A DNA stretch of 64,000 nucleotides from Anticarsia gemmatalis (GCF_050436995.1 NC_134775.1:1651124-1715123), one strand, 5' to 3'; counted from the stretch's first letter, positions 10,386 to 22,800 are shown. Notes: generated by a model from the letters alone, not told the origin. Translations and numbers: made by a program.

Positions 10386-10850
10386 GTTAAAGCTCCTGTT
10401 CAATAAACCATAGCAATTGTGTTCCGACGTTAATTATTATAATTTTATAAGTACGACGGTACATGTAAATAACTTTATTAAAATACCATGTATCAAGTTG
10501 ACACTTTTAAAATCTACTGTTCAGCCATTACATTCATATCCACATTGCTGCCTTTTATTTAATTCTTCTACGGGAAGTAACCCCCCCGAACACGCTGTGA
10601 CACACGCAATATCAGTACCACCAGCCACATACTCTAGCAGTCACAGTTACTACGAAAAAAAACAAGGGCAAACAGATATCAGATTGTACATTTGTAGTTG
10701 GGTAGAGGTATTTTGTCATTGCCTGTTACGTACTGTTATTGCTTACTCGCTCTTACTAATCAGCTTACACCTAGCCAGAAAGAAAACCTCCTAGTATTTT
10801 TTATTCTAATAAGTGAAAAGATTTACAACTGCAGGGCGGTTACATAGAAA
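10386..10850 (+). mobile_element. Probable BEL/Pao 3' LTR
   Basis: Starts TGTTAAAGC directly after the tract CCGGGGGCA and contains AATAAA at 10,401. The end at GGCGGTTACA is my estimate; there is no second LTR in the window for comparison. Confidence 0.4.
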
Positions 10851-11075
10851 ATTACGCGTTTACAATATGGTTGCGTAATAACGAATACTTTCAGATACAC
10901 ATCACACATAACTCACAAATTTGTATTAATATAAATATTAATTTTGGAAAAAAATGTAACTAACGATTATTTTATAGTTTCTTAGTATTTTATGAGACAA
11001 TAAATATCTGAGAAGTATGTAATAAAATACAAATAAAGAATAAATTAAATTTGATTGATTTTAATTGTAATTAGG
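10851..11075. other. AT-rich DNA, nothing recognised
   Basis: Low-complexity A/T-rich sequence between the BEL remnant and the SINE. No frame or repeat end is recognisable. Confidence 0.5.
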
Positions 11076-11087
11076 TATAATTCGAAA

Positions 11088-11403
11088 GGCAGTGATAGCC
11101 GAGTGGTATAAGTTGATACCTCCCACGCAAGTGGTCGCAGGTTCGAACCCGAGGCAACACACCAATGACTTTTCGAAGTTATGTGTGTATTAGAAATAAT
11201 TATCACATGCTCCAACGGTGAAGGAAAACATCGTGAGGAAACCTTGCATGCCTAAAATTTGTTTAATACATTTATTGAGGGCATGCAAAGTCCCCAACCC
11301 GCACTTGGCCAGCGTGGTGGACTCAAGGCCTTACCCCTCCCTCATTACGGGAGGAGACCCTTGCCCAGGAGTGGGACAGTAATGGGTTAAATTTATTTTA
11401 TTT
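11088..11403 (+). mobile_element. tRNA-headed SINE with 12-bp TSDs
   Basis: The head has A-box-like TAGCCGAGTGGTATAAGTTG and B-box GGTTCGAACCC (11,141-11,151), the Pol III internal promoter. The body continues TGCTCCAACGGTGAAGGAA and CGTGAGGAAACC, and then a segment (CCGCACTTGGCCAGCGTGG ... CAGTAATGGGTT) shared with 16,920-17,015. The tail is (TTTAT)n. Target duplication TATAATTCGAAA occurs at 11,076-11,087 and 11,404-11,415 without mismatch, implying a recent insertion. It is non-coding and depends on a partner LINE. Confidence 0.9.
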
Positions 11404-11415
11404 TATAATTCGAAA

Positions 11416-11694
11416 AATCTTTTATCTTTTTTAACAAAAGATTATTGAATAAAAGCACGAAGGAAAGTTTTCAGTTATGAATGTAAATAACTGATAACAA
11501 TGAACAACAATTACATTTATATTTCTTATCATATTGCGAATTTTTTGTATATCAGATTCTAAGCGTTCTAAAATAACAGTTGTTATATATAATAACAGGT
11601 ATTTGAAACTGTTATTTATACTTAACAGTAACAGGAGTAACAGGTATCACAAAAGACCTGTTATAACCCATCTCTACTATGAGATTGCTCATCG
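11416..11694. other. AT-rich DNA, nothing recognised
   Basis: Contains several ATAACAG/TAACAG repeats (11,570-11,660), possibly a diverged simple repeat. No gene is supported. Confidence 0.4.
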
Positions 11695-13090
11695 TATTGT
11701 TGACGCTAGTAGCTAGTTCACCGCGGCGCGGCGGCGCGGCGGCGCGGCGGCGCGAGGCGCGCTGGGCAAAGACATGTCGCGACGCGTCGTAGGTACGTAC
11801 GCGTACAAACACGTCTATGCACTCATTTGTATGCAACGCTATCATTAGATAACAATCTTACTTACGTACACTTATTATATCGCAATTCGTAAGTAAGCCC
11901 TTAAGTTACAAAAGCTCATAGTAAAAGTAAGAAATATCTACCTACTTGGCTAACGTGAAGTCAAACAATAATAGCAAAATGTTCCTAACCAATAATAAGA
12001 AAGTGCTAAAACAAATTATTATCAAAGTCAATGAACACGGAATTACCCGGTGTCTGGCGAGTTTGGGTACCTTTGGATTCTGGACGTACAGGTGCAGAGC
12101 ACGCCGTGCACTTCCACGTGCTTCACCATAACAGATCAACATTTCTTCGTATTCACAAACACAACGGCACTTTGAAAACAACAATAACAAAAATAATAGC
12201 AATAAAAACACTAACGACACAATACCGAAACAATAACAAGTAATAATAAACAACAGTTCACACACCGGTGAAGAGCTTCCGTCTTCCGCGAGCGAACTGC
12301 TCAAACTATCAAATTGAGCCGCCTGCGCCGCTCCGCAAACTCGCGCCGCACGGTGGATCAAAAATCGGCTGTAGTAGACATAGTATCTCGATGTCGTAAA
12401 TGTTATTTTTTTTATGGAAATGTCTTCTGCTGATCATTACTGTTCTATAAAATGTCATATGAAGTAATTGTGTGCACAAATGGAAGAGTTATAATTATGT
12501 TAAGAAAAAAATGTATCTGGAATGGCGAGGTTGGCCGTTATATCCTTACACACTGATACAGTACTATTTTTTGTCACAGGTACTTCATATCGCGGCATCG
12601 CTTGCGATTTTTTTTCTAAAAGTCGTCAAAATTTTCAAAAAAAATATTTTGTTTATGATACATTTTAATGTTTAAGTATGACTATAACAAGTGTAATTTA
12701 CAAATTTTTATGCTTAGACCAAAATATTCTAAAAAATCACAAAATCGTATTACTCCTCCTCGAATAGTGCTCTCTGAACCTCCTAAAATCTTTGTTTTGG
12801 GCCTCTGGAACTTCTTCCGAAAGACTTCCAATTGGTACAATAGCATTTACTGCAAATATGTCCCCTCCGTGAATCAACAATTTGTGGACGGTTGATCACA
12901 TGATGATACATTTTATAGAACAGTAATGATTAGCAGAAGACATTTCCATAAAAAAAATAACATTCAAGACATCGAGATCCTATGTCTTCTACAGCCGATT
13001 TTCGAACCACAGTGCGCCGCCCCTCGCCCGCGCCACCCGCACCCTCCGCGCCATCCGCGCTCGCGCCGCCGATTTGATGACGAGTGAAGT
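11695..13090 (-). repeat. Repeat X, copy 2 (inverted), interrupted by a MITE
   Basis: Reverse complement of the 1-965 repeat. The GC-rich CGGCGCGGCGG stretch at 11,720-11,755 corresponds to 940-955 of copy 1, and 13,021-13,082 corresponds to 40-100. It lacks the LINE insertion of copy 1 and carries the MITE at 12,350-13,013, which copy 1 lacks. Its right edge abuts the Penelope 3' piece at about 13,083. Confidence 0.6.
12350..13013. mobile_element. 664-bp MITE with about 105-bp TIRs and 7-bp TSD
   Basis: Left end ACGGTGGATCAAAAATCGGC and the reverse complement of the right end (ACTGTGGTTCGAAAATCGGC) continue to match for about 100 bp through TCTCGATGTC and TTATGGAAATGTCTTCTGCT. Target duplication GCGCCGC lies at 12,343-12,349 and 13,014-13,020. 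The corresponding place in repeat X copy 1 (99-105, opposite strand) has a single copy and no insertion. The interior (12,460-12,895) has short open frames without domains. A 7-8 bp duplication would suit hAT-like elements; superfamily uncertain. Confidence 0.85.
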
Positions 13091-13491
13091 GCTAAGCGCC
13101 GTCTCCTTGCGGCCCGAGTTTCGACGCCTACCCTCGCTTGGTTTTCACTAAGTGTACATTGTTCGGAATTGTCGGTACTTCGACACACAACACTAATGAC
13201 GTCTTTACACTGGCGCGTTACGTCATGCCGGCGACGGCTGCACTTGCTGATGACAGGATTCCACGTACTTAGATGATAAACGGTATCCATCTTCACGGTT
13301 GAAATTAGTGTGTTTTTTGATTTCAACCGCTTCTCGTACTATCCTGGAGTAATAGTGACGATGTGCGGAGAGGACCCGGGGTTGATGTAGCTCGATCCAG
13401 TGATTGGTTCCTACTTCCAACAAGTGCTCAGCTATCGTGGATATGTTGACTTGCCGGTTCTTGACAGCTGCGATATGTTCCTTGACCCTTT
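13083..13491 (-). pseudogene. Penelope element, C-terminal end of GIY-YIG domain and 3' UTR
   Basis: On the minus strand 13,495 onward encodes ERVKEHIAAVKNRQVN, HLLEVGTNHWIELHQP and HYYSRIVREAVEIKKHTNFN, the second half of a Penelope GIY-YIG endonuclease. It continues the protein that stops at 36,149, 22.6 kb away; the two are separated by Gypsy-A and flanked by the same 4-bp target duplication. The downstream part (13,083-13,300) matches 2,868-3,060. Homology ends at 13,083 against repeat X, so the original 3' terminus has been lost. Confidence 0.85.
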
Positions 13492-13495
13492 CAGC

Positions 13496-13623
13496 TGAAG
13501 TAAGGAGCGAAAAGAAACAACGACTGCTCATGACAAGCGTTTATTGAAGACTCACTCTAAAGCTTACTTACTAAGTATAATAAATATAATAAAGAATGAA
13601 TATAGAGATGTGCGCGCACTTCA
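13496..13623 (-). repeat. Gypsy-A 3' LTR (128 bp)
   Basis: On the element strand it starts TGAAGTGCGCGCAC and ends CTCCTTACTTCA (TG...CA with short inverted ends TGAAGT/ACTTCA). It has AATAAA near 13,545 (complement TTTATT). It differs from the 5' LTR by an extra AATA and one A/G change. Upstream is only a weak purine tract CGGAGG preceded by a long pyrimidine run. Confidence 0.9.
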
Positions 13624-16539
13624 CCTCCGGGGGTAAAAAAGAAGAAAAAAAAAAATAACAATGGTATTTTTTTATTAGTTACCAACTTAATCTACTTACA
13701 AAACTTCTTCGTCCTATCTTTATGTACTACATCTATTTTACCATTTCTTATAATCTTAACATTAACACCCAAATCTTCTAAAACTTCGAAAGGTCCATTA
13801 TAAACATTGTCTAATTTACGAGCACACTCATTCTTAACTAATATAAAATCATTTTTCTTATAGAATACAGGATTACATGATTTATCATACTTATCTTTCC
13901 TTTTTTTCTTACATGCTAACAAATTATTTCTAGCATCTCTTAAAGCTACTTGCAATTTATATTTTAAATCTAAACAATAATCTTCAGGATTATAAAGGGG
14001 TTCTACATCTTGTCCCAAACTGTTTGGCAAACGACATTCTCTCCCAAACACTAGTTCAAACGGTGTATACTTAGTTTACGTATTAAAACAAGTATTATAA
14101 CTAAAGCACCAAAAAGGTATCCAATGTGACCATGAAAACTCAGTGCCACTACAGTAAGTCCTTAAAAATGCACCTAAATGCTTATGAGCTATTTCGAGAG
14201 AACCGATTGATTGATGGTGGTATGCAGTTGATGTCAACTTATCTATATCTAAAAGTTTGCATATTTGTTCCATAACCTGAGAAGTAAATTCTGTTCCCCT
14301 ATCTGTAGCTATACATTTCGGGATACCATATCTTAAAATAAAATTGTTTACAAAAGCTCTTGCTACTGTAACCGCTTCCTTATTAGGTAAGGGGTACGCT
14401 TCTATGTATTTACTTAACTCGCACTGCAGGGTCAAAATGTAACAATTACCAAATTCATCTTTATCTAAGGGTCCAACTAAATCAAGAAAAACTTTTTCAA
14501 ATGTAGTTGACGCAGTAGAAGTTATAGTCATGGGTTGTTTAGTATATTTACACTGTTTCATTTTCTGACACATTTCACATTTTTTAATAAATGTACTAAT
14601 ATCTTTATCAAGACCTGGCCAATAATATTTTCTTTTTATATTATTCGACATTCTATTTACACCAGCATGCCCACTACTCGGCAGCAAGTGATAGTCATTC
14701 AAAAAAAATTGCTTCTCTTTCTCGTCAATAATTCTCTTTATTCCTTTCAGAACACATATCCTAGGACCTATCCATTTTTTTAAAAATTTAATTTCACTAC
14801 ATAATTCCTTTATAAATTCATAATTTTCTTTATCTTTCACTATGCATAGTTCTTTTATTTTTATTCTTTTACAAAATTCACTTAACTTAGTTGCAAATTC
14901 GGCTCGCGAGAAATGCAATCTAAAGCCAACATTAATACACAGCAACATTTTGCTTGGTACATGAACAAAACATTCTTCTTCATATCCTATTATATTGTCC
15001 TTTCTAAATTTATTTATTGTCACTTGATTTACTAACTTCATTTCGATAGAATCACAGGGTTGTCTTAATAATTCCACGACTCGTGGCTGATCAGACCGTT
15101 TGTCGGTGGTTTTAGTAAGCGCAGTCTGTGGTTCCTTATCACTCTCATCTATCATCTTCTTTTGTTTTCTAGTAACTACAGCCAAAATTTGTTCTTCCAT
15201 ACTTTTTAATTCACGCGATGTTATGCATACCCTGGATAATGCATCCGCGACTACATTATTCTTGCCTTTCACATACACTACTTTGAAATCATATTCCTCT
15301 AGTACTAATCGAAATTTAATTAATCTACTTGACGGATCTTTCATACCGAATAAATAAATTAAAGGTTTGTGATCTGTCATTATAGTAAATGTTCTACCAA
15401 ATAAATATGGTCTAAAGAATTTTACTGCCCATACTATTGCGGTCAATTCCTTTTGTATTACTGGATAGTTTTTTTCTGCCTTATTTAACGGTCTACTTGC
15501 GTAAGCAACAGGTTTCATATTTTTATTACACAGTACCGCTCCTACAGCTAAATCAGAAGCATCCGTTTGCAATATAAATTCATTTGTTTCGGCAAAATCT
15601 GGATATTCTAGTATTGGGGGTGTCATTAATGAAGTTTTAAGAAAATTGAATGCATTTTGGCACTCTGGACTCCAAACAAAGGTTTCATTTTTCTTTAATA
15701 AACGATTTAAAGGTAAAGTAATTGTTGCAAAAGATGGTACAAATTTTCTGTAATAATTACAGAAAGCAATAAACCGCCTAACCTCATCTGCATTTTTAGG
15801 TATTGGAAAATGTTCAAGAACTTTAGTTTTTTCAGAATCAGGTGAAACACCGTTAGCAGAAACTACATGACCAAGATATAAAATTTCCTTTTTTAGAAAT
15901 TGACACTTTATTGAATTTAATTTTAAAGGAGAATGCTCAAAATGTATGGGAAAAAAACCCAGGCCGTACACAAACGGTGTGTAACTCAGAATTTTAGTGA
16001 TACTGAGTGATTCAATTCCAGATATTCGCCTCTATCAAATTCGATGGCTAAATACTATTTTTTGCTATTTAAAAGGTGAATTTAAAAAATAAATATTTTT
16101 CAAACATTCATCACAATGATTATTTTTTGAATAATATAATTGTATCGAAACCGCACTACGGGCGCCAGTTAGTAGTGTGGGCGGGTATGTCTTTTTTATA
16201 TTCATGATAAAAAATATTGAAAATACATTAAAAACCCCTACTGAAAAGTAATAGCAATATAATATGTTTAGCCATTGAATTTGATAGAGGTCACTAACCG
16301 TCTTACGTTCAAGAGCAAGGTAAAAGATCTATTGCTGAACAAAGTTGCTGAATCGTCACAATTTGCTTAGTTTATATGTATTCATATATTTACCTATTAT
16401 TGTATATTTATTGTATGTTATTTTCATTTATGTAATTAATATGTATGTATATGTATTATTTTGTATATATTTAATTATATGTTAGTATATATTTAATATA
16501 ATTATTAATTTACACTCATGTTGTCTACATCTATTATTA

Positions 16540-16712
16540 TTTATTTACACACTTTTCTCATCTCACTCTCCTTCCTCTTTTTAAACACCTTCACAACAAT
16601 CTCTGCATCACCCTAAGGTAGACTGGCAGAAAATGCTCCTGGCATTAAGTCCGCCTTTATACAGCTCTGTATACAAAGTTTAAAATAAATAAATAAATAA
16701 ATAAATAAATAT
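16540..16712 (+). mobile_element. LINE 3' end with (AAAT)n tail
   Basis: GGCAGAAAATGCTCCTGGCA, TTAAGTCCGCCTTTATACA and an (AATA)n tail at 16,684-16,711. The same family occurs reversed at 63,318-63,470. 5'-truncated; clade not assigned. Confidence 0.7.
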
Positions 16713-16871
16713 CTGGAATTAATTACACAGTATCACTCATTTCTCCCATTGCTCCCATGCTGGATTGAGAGCGAAAAAAAAACATAGAAGGTGCCAGCTG
16801 CATTTCTTCCCGTGCATACTGCAAAAGTCAGTAGAGGGATGGAAGGGTTTGGTGCTTCATAGGCTATAGGC

Positions 16872-17040
16872 CTAGCAATCTACCACCATGACAACACTTT
16901 TCTACCTTATAATAGCCCTCCAATTGTCTGCCAACCCGCATTAGACCAGTGTGGTGGACAAAGGCCTGATCCCCCTCTTTGTTAAGAGGGGAGGCTCGTG
17001 CCCCTCGGTGGGGACATATATGACCTGGTGATGATGACTC
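16872..17040 (+). mobile_element. SINE/LINE-tail segment
   Basis: GCCAACCCGCATTAGACCAG, TGTGGTGGACAAAGGCCTGA and GGAGGCTCGTGCCCC match the body of the SINE at 11,285-11,385, ending with a GATGATGA tail. No tRNA head is visible. Confidence 0.6.
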
Positions 17041-19883
17041 ATTTTTCAAAAATATATTTTTTAATATTTTTAATTTGTAACTCAGTTACATACCTATATT
17101 AAAAATGTGTGACTCAAAAAAGATTAAACATTTATATAGGTAACTTATTTAGTAGTAGTAGTAGTAGTTTTGTACTACTCAGTTACATACCTATATTAGA
17201 AAATATAAAAATATATTGAAAACCCCTACTGAAAAGTTATAGCAAAATAGTATGTTCAGCCATCGAATTTGATAGAGGTAAACATTGGGAATTCAATTAC
17301 ACAGTATAACTAATTTTTTGAGTTACATAACTTTTGTGTACAGCCTGGGTTTTTTTTGAACATTCTCCTTTACCTTTCGCAATCTTTCAAAAACATCAAT
17401 TAAATTTTGATTGTGAATTTTCAAAGAGCGTCCAAAGATGATAATATCATCTAAATATATAAAGCATTTTTCAAAAGCTAATCCTGACATTGCAACCGAC
17501 ATAACTCTACTGAAAGCACTACATGAGGTCTTAAGACCCATTGGTAATCGTTTTAACTGGTAATGACCTGTGTTCGTGGAAAATGCAGTGAATTTTCGAC
17601 TGTCAGGCGCTAGGCTGACTTGATAGTAACTTTGTTGAAGATCTAAATGAGTAAAATATATCGAACCTGATAAGGAATCTAAGATCTCATTAATGTTAGG
17701 CAACGGAAATTTATCATCTACAATATTCTCATTTAATTTTCGAAAGTCAATCACTAAACGCCATTTTTGAGAACCTTCCGATTTTTTTGGAACTAAAAGT
17801 ATTGGACTCGACCATTCACTAGAAGATTCTTCTATAATATCATCGCTAAGCATTTTATGTATTTGTTTATTTACCTCAGGCTTCAGAGCTTGGGGTAATC
17901 TATATGGCTTTGTATAAATAGGATTGATGTTATTTTTTAATGTTATAGATTGTTCGCAAATGTTTGTCGTTTCTAATTTGTCGTCAGGTAAGAAGAAAAT
18001 GACTGAATATTTAGAGCAAATATTTTTAATTGAATCTTTTTCCTCTATGTTCAAATGTTTTAAATCTAATTAAGGTAATAAAGTATCTGCTCTTTTCGAA
18101 TTGCTCTCACAGTTACTAAATTTAAAAACATTATAATTATTTAAAAGCTCTACATTTAATACAAATTTTTTCAAACTGACTTCTTCATCCCGAGTATTTA
18201 AAATTTTTATGGGAATTCTTTTATTTTTAGGACGAACAATAGTACTAGCTAAGAAAACATCCTTTTCCAATTCTCTCGCGCTAACAAAACAATCATCTTT
18301 CACTTCTGTGTCTAAATAAACATAATGGATTGATTCACTCCGAGGTGGAATACATAACGAGTTACTGTAATCAGGCTTATCATAAATTGGTAAAGTATAA
18401 GACTTACTTCCTATTTGCAACGATAATAAATTCTTACCTAAATCAATATTAGCTTTATACCGACACATAAAATCTAACCCTAAAATACCATCAACTAATA
18501 TAGGTAAATCTTTAAAAATGTGAAACTTATTTTTTAATGTTTCACCATCTCTAAAAACACATATATCTAAGTCTGTATAGCCACAAGACAAAATCTTACC
18601 ACCTATGCCATTAACTACTAAATTATCGCTAAAGATATGAGCCGACCTTGGTAGCTCTTCTCGCTTAAGTATTGAAATTGATGCTCCAGTATCTAACAGT
18701 AATATAAGCTTTTTACCGTTAGTATAAACATTAATAAACTTAGAGTTACTTACACGTAAAAATAAAATCATTAAGAACGAAAAAACTGGTTATCATTTGG
18801 TGAATTTGATTTATTCTCTAAATTATTATTAAGATGTACTTGAGCATCGTGGTTTTGCACAGAAAAAATATTTTTATTATTAAAATACTGACCACTACGT
18901 GCGTTGTTATACCGACCACGTCTAAAATACTGACCTCTACGTGGGGGAAACCCAAAATGTCTTGAATTGCTTTGATATCTGTTTGATTGGCCTCTGTAAT
19001 TATAGTTATTGTATTGAAGGTCATTTCTATAATTATTATTGTAATGCTGATACCTTTGGCCTCTATTTTGCCCTCTATGTGTGTAAAAGGGATTATTTTG
19101 TCCCCTATGGTTATAAAAACGATCATTGTACCGACCTCTAAACTCTGTGGTCACCTTCATAACGTCAGCAGGTCTGGCAGTCGAAGAAGTCGATGATGGT
19201 GACTCGTCCTTGGCTGCCTGAATCGCATCTTTCAACGAAGTGTAGTTGCGTGCCGTGATGATCGTACTCAACCTTTCGTTTCTAAGTCCATCTGTAAATT
19301 TTTTAACAACCATTTTTTCATTAATCGGCTTAAGTATAGCGCATTTATTTGCGTCGCCTTCAGCCTGCGAAATATTTAAATCAGTCAATAATTTTTCAAG
19401 TTGAGACCCGTATTCGTCTATAGTTTTAAACCCTTGGTTCAACGACTGAATTTGATTTTGTAAAGCCGTAAAAGATTTTTTTATCAACAGCTTATCCCTA
19501 AAATCCTTAATCATATCACGAATAGAAGAGTATGAACTTTCTACACGTAACTTCGCATTTTCAGATAACCTTCCCTTAAGCACAAATTTTATCAATAATT
19601 GTTGACTGTCACTACTAAGCATATCTGCATACATTTCTACTGCATCGATCAATCGTTTTGTTGTATTTTCCTTATCATCTAAAATAGGTATTAAACTACA
19701 AGCAGTTTTCATATTGAACTCCATTGTGAATGATTTTAATTCAAAATTAGGTGGAGTGCACAAGCCTGATATTTCAGTAAATAAAGTACCATTTTTTTCA
19801 AAGATATTAGTTATTAACTCAACTTCCGATTGTTTCTTAACATCACTTAAATTAGAGTATAATGATTTACTTTTATTGAATAA

Positions 19884-22800
19884 CTAGCTGACCCGCGCAA
19901 CTTCGCTTGCGTCACATAAGAGAGAATGAGTCAGAATTTTCCACGTTTTTGTAACACTTTTATACTGTTACTCTGCTCTTATTGGTCGTAGCGTGATGAT
20001 ATAAAATATGCTTTTTTTTTCACGAAAAATATTCTTAAAGATATTTATATCTATTAATGTAACGAAGTCGCGCTAATGCATATCCGCCATTATGACAGTT
20101 GCCATGACAACGGAATTTTGTTAATTTAATGTCATTATAATATGATTATTCGCGACTTCGTTCGCCACCTGAATTTTCCCGGGAAATGCGTCATTTTCCC
20201 GGGGTAAAAAGTAGCCTATGTCCTTTCTCGGGTATCAAAATATCTTCATACTAAATTTCATGCAAATTGGTTCAGTAGTTTAGGCGTGATTGAGTAGCAG
20301 ACAGACAGACAGAGTTACTTTCGCATTTATAATATTAGTATGGATAGTATGGATGAGTCCTGGTAATTAACTATTTGTGTATCACATTTCAATCAACTTA
20401 GTTATTTAAAGTGAAAGAATAACAATAATGACTCCATCTCTACAAAAAATCGCATTTTAAATCATTGTGTAGGTATTGTTAGGATTTACTTATCCATAAG
20501 TAGCAATCTATCATAGAACTTAATCGATTGGTAGACCTTTCATGAGTTGTCGGAACCCTCATAAAGTTGATTCTCGGTTCATAACGATTGAAGTTAAGTC
20601 TTCAGAGTGACAGAGAGGGTTTGAGAGCAGGACAGCGAATAAGTCCGAATTTTAACGAGCTAGCTATAACAGGAACATGCCGAGCAATGAGTAATACGAT
20701 ACTTAAGTTATCTGTCAATTTGTTTACCTAATGTATTTGTATATTGTACTTGTGTAATAATTTGTAATATTTCGATTCAAACGAGAATCTAATCACCATT
20801 TTATTATACTTTTTTGTGCAATTAGAAGTGAGAATATAATTGAGAGTCTAAGGCCCCGTGAATTTTGCCTTTCTGTGCAAAAGATAAGTAGATAGTATAA
20901 TATATTTATTAACTACAAATTCGTGTTGCTCTTCAGTGGTTTTAAAATTTTGAAATAGTGAAAGAAAAATTACAACAATACTCGTAATAGACGCCAATTC
21001 CTTTGTTGATTAGGTACAGATTAATGTATTGGGTTTATAATGTAATACTTGCAACTGGGTTTCTGGCCAGATGACTTATAATTATCATGTTTAATGTGTA
21101 TGACAATATCAAGGGATGGTTTGTCCTGAGAGCAATGCAGTGCCTGGGCTATAAAAAATATCTACGATTGTTAATGTAATACTTATTAAAATAAATCCCA
21201 ACAAGTCTTCTTTCACGAGTTAATTGACAAACACTGTACGGAAAATGTTATACTTACGGCAGTAATCCCCGTTTTCTGAGGTACATTTAGCGGTGGTTTA
21301 TCTATTCAATAGCGCTTTTTTCAATGAGTTTTGACACTATTGAATAGATAAACTACCGCTAAATGTACCTCAGAAAACGGGGTAAGGTGAAAGATAAATT
21401 CTTATAATACTATCGTTTTGGTTTTGTGTTAGTTATATTTTATTGTATTTTGTCGGGAAGACTGTGTAGTCTATTTGAATGTTGCTGACTAATTAATCGA
21501 GCAATATAGTGTGCGTTATGAAACAATCATAGCACAATTAGATATAAATAAGTTGCAGCAGATAAAAATAATTTTAAGCTATCCTAGCGATGTAACCTCA
21601 GTTATCCTGACACAATCCATTAACTTATCCTCATAAAATTAAGGGTAAAAAAGGAATGCAACAGCGCAATGTATCGTCACATGGGCCGGGCCGAAATAGT
21701 GCGCCTATATTTAGTTGAGACTCATAGGGCATTCACCCCGCACCTTCCCTTACATCACAAGAATAACATTATTTCGCGCAATACGCTATAACTATTGTAA
21801 ATATAATGTATGACGGGATATGGCCCACTTATCATCATTTTCTTCAGTGCCTACTAAGACTGGGAGGGACTATATTGAGAGTAGTATCCCCGATAAATGC
21901 AACAGCTTCTAGTAGGTACTTCTAGTATAATTTAGAAAGTTTTTTTACAATCACTTATCTATACATGCAATAACTCTGTGTAGGGGTCTGTTGGTATCAG
22001 GGGTAAATAAGCTTAAATACGCTTACGCATTAAGTATTGTTCTCTTATTTTCTCAGAGTGTCATGAAGCGTTAGGAAAATGAATTACTTTTCTAATATAC
22101 TTAAGTCAATATCTTTCAGCGACAGTGAAGATAGCGGAATATTTCAATCTCTTATAATAATAATTATGTCAGTGCATTGATTTAAAGTTGAAGAGTACCT
22201 ACTTAAGAATGTAAGAACAGTTGGTCCCGCGCCATAAGCTGCAGAACTTTGCATTACTATACTACATAGCTACATACGAATGCGAATGTTTCCGGGGAGT
22301 GACCAGTGTGGCCGTGCAGATTCTGACCATGTTTATTCGATGTGGTCCATATGATCTAGAAGTCTAATAAGCGGCATTCAGCGGCAACACTTTGATGTAC
22401 AATCAAAGTTATTTGTAAGATTAGTTTAGGTATTATTTAACGCTTCGTTTTGGAACTTAGCTTATAAAGTTTGGAATAGAAAGGCTACATCATACCTACA
22501 ATTCTTTTTTACCAAAGCATAGGAATACGAAATTTCTAGAACCTAAGTTCGGTTTCCGTCAAAGGCATTACAAAATATTTTGAAACAGCTAATTTGCAGT
22601 ATTAATTATTCTCAAAGCAGGAATATTTATACTGTAGCACGTATTCGATGTTAAAACTGATGAGTTTTGTTTAAATAAAAGCTAATAGGCTTTAAATATG
22701 ATGTCTTTGTTGGATGTACACATTTTTATGTAGATTAAGCAAGGGTTGTAGGAATCGTAGCAAGTGGCATTCTTCGGTCTCTCTACCCCAACGGGAAAAT

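Larger units (their letters stand above)
15928..17368. mobile_element. Spy-like TIR element in Gypsy-A pol, no TSD, AAA|TTT site
   Basis: Ends are inverted: GGAGAATGCTCAAAA at 15,928 and the complement of GGAGAATGTTCAAAA ending at 17,368, followed inside by CCCAGGC(C/T)GTACACAAA. Subterminal blocks (TCTATCAAATTCGATGGCT) are also inverted. Left flank ends AAA, right flank starts TTT, and joining them without removing any base restores the pol frame, so there is no target duplication. Insertion between AAA and TTT without duplication is the described behaviour of Spy DNA transposons. It carries no transposase; it contains a LINE tail (16,540-16,712), a SINE-like segment (16,872-17,040), a (TAG)n run (17,151-17,168) and a direct repeat of its own end (16,207-16,300 and 17,195-17,285). 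Confidence 0.7.
13692..18771 (-). pseudogene. Gypsy-A pol (protease-RT-RNase H-integrase), interrupted
   Basis: Segments 18,771-17,369 and 15,927-13,692 make 3,639 nt, 1,213 codons, in one frame once the Spy-like insertion is discounted. Protease: LLLDTGASISILK (18,700-18,650). RT: SSPILLVPKK, GLKTSCSAFSRVM, catalytic box YLDDIIIFG near 17,440. RNase H: LQTDASDLAVGAVL and KELTAIVW, DHKPLIYLF. Integrase: zinc-binding SSGHAGVNRM and KKCEMCQ, then LDLVGP, ATDRGTEF and a Glu in SLEIAHKHL (D,D,E), then a basic C-terminal domain. In-frame TAA codons at 18,070-18,072 (between protease and RT) and 14,076-14,078 (after the integrase core) break it. ATG overlaps the gag stop as TAATG, and the pol frame is -1 relative to gag. 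Confidence 0.9.

Noticed and set aside
13496..13623. Retained intron of Penelope in the GIY-YIG domain
   Set aside because: GT...AG splicing would not keep the frame. TG...CA ends, the PBS at 36,001-36,020, matching copy at 36,021-36,144 and 4-bp TSD identify it as a Gypsy LTR.
18818..19196. Several Ile/Tyr-rich frames on both strands
   Set aside because: Shadows of the Arg/Asn/Tyr-rich C-terminus of Gypsy-A gag.
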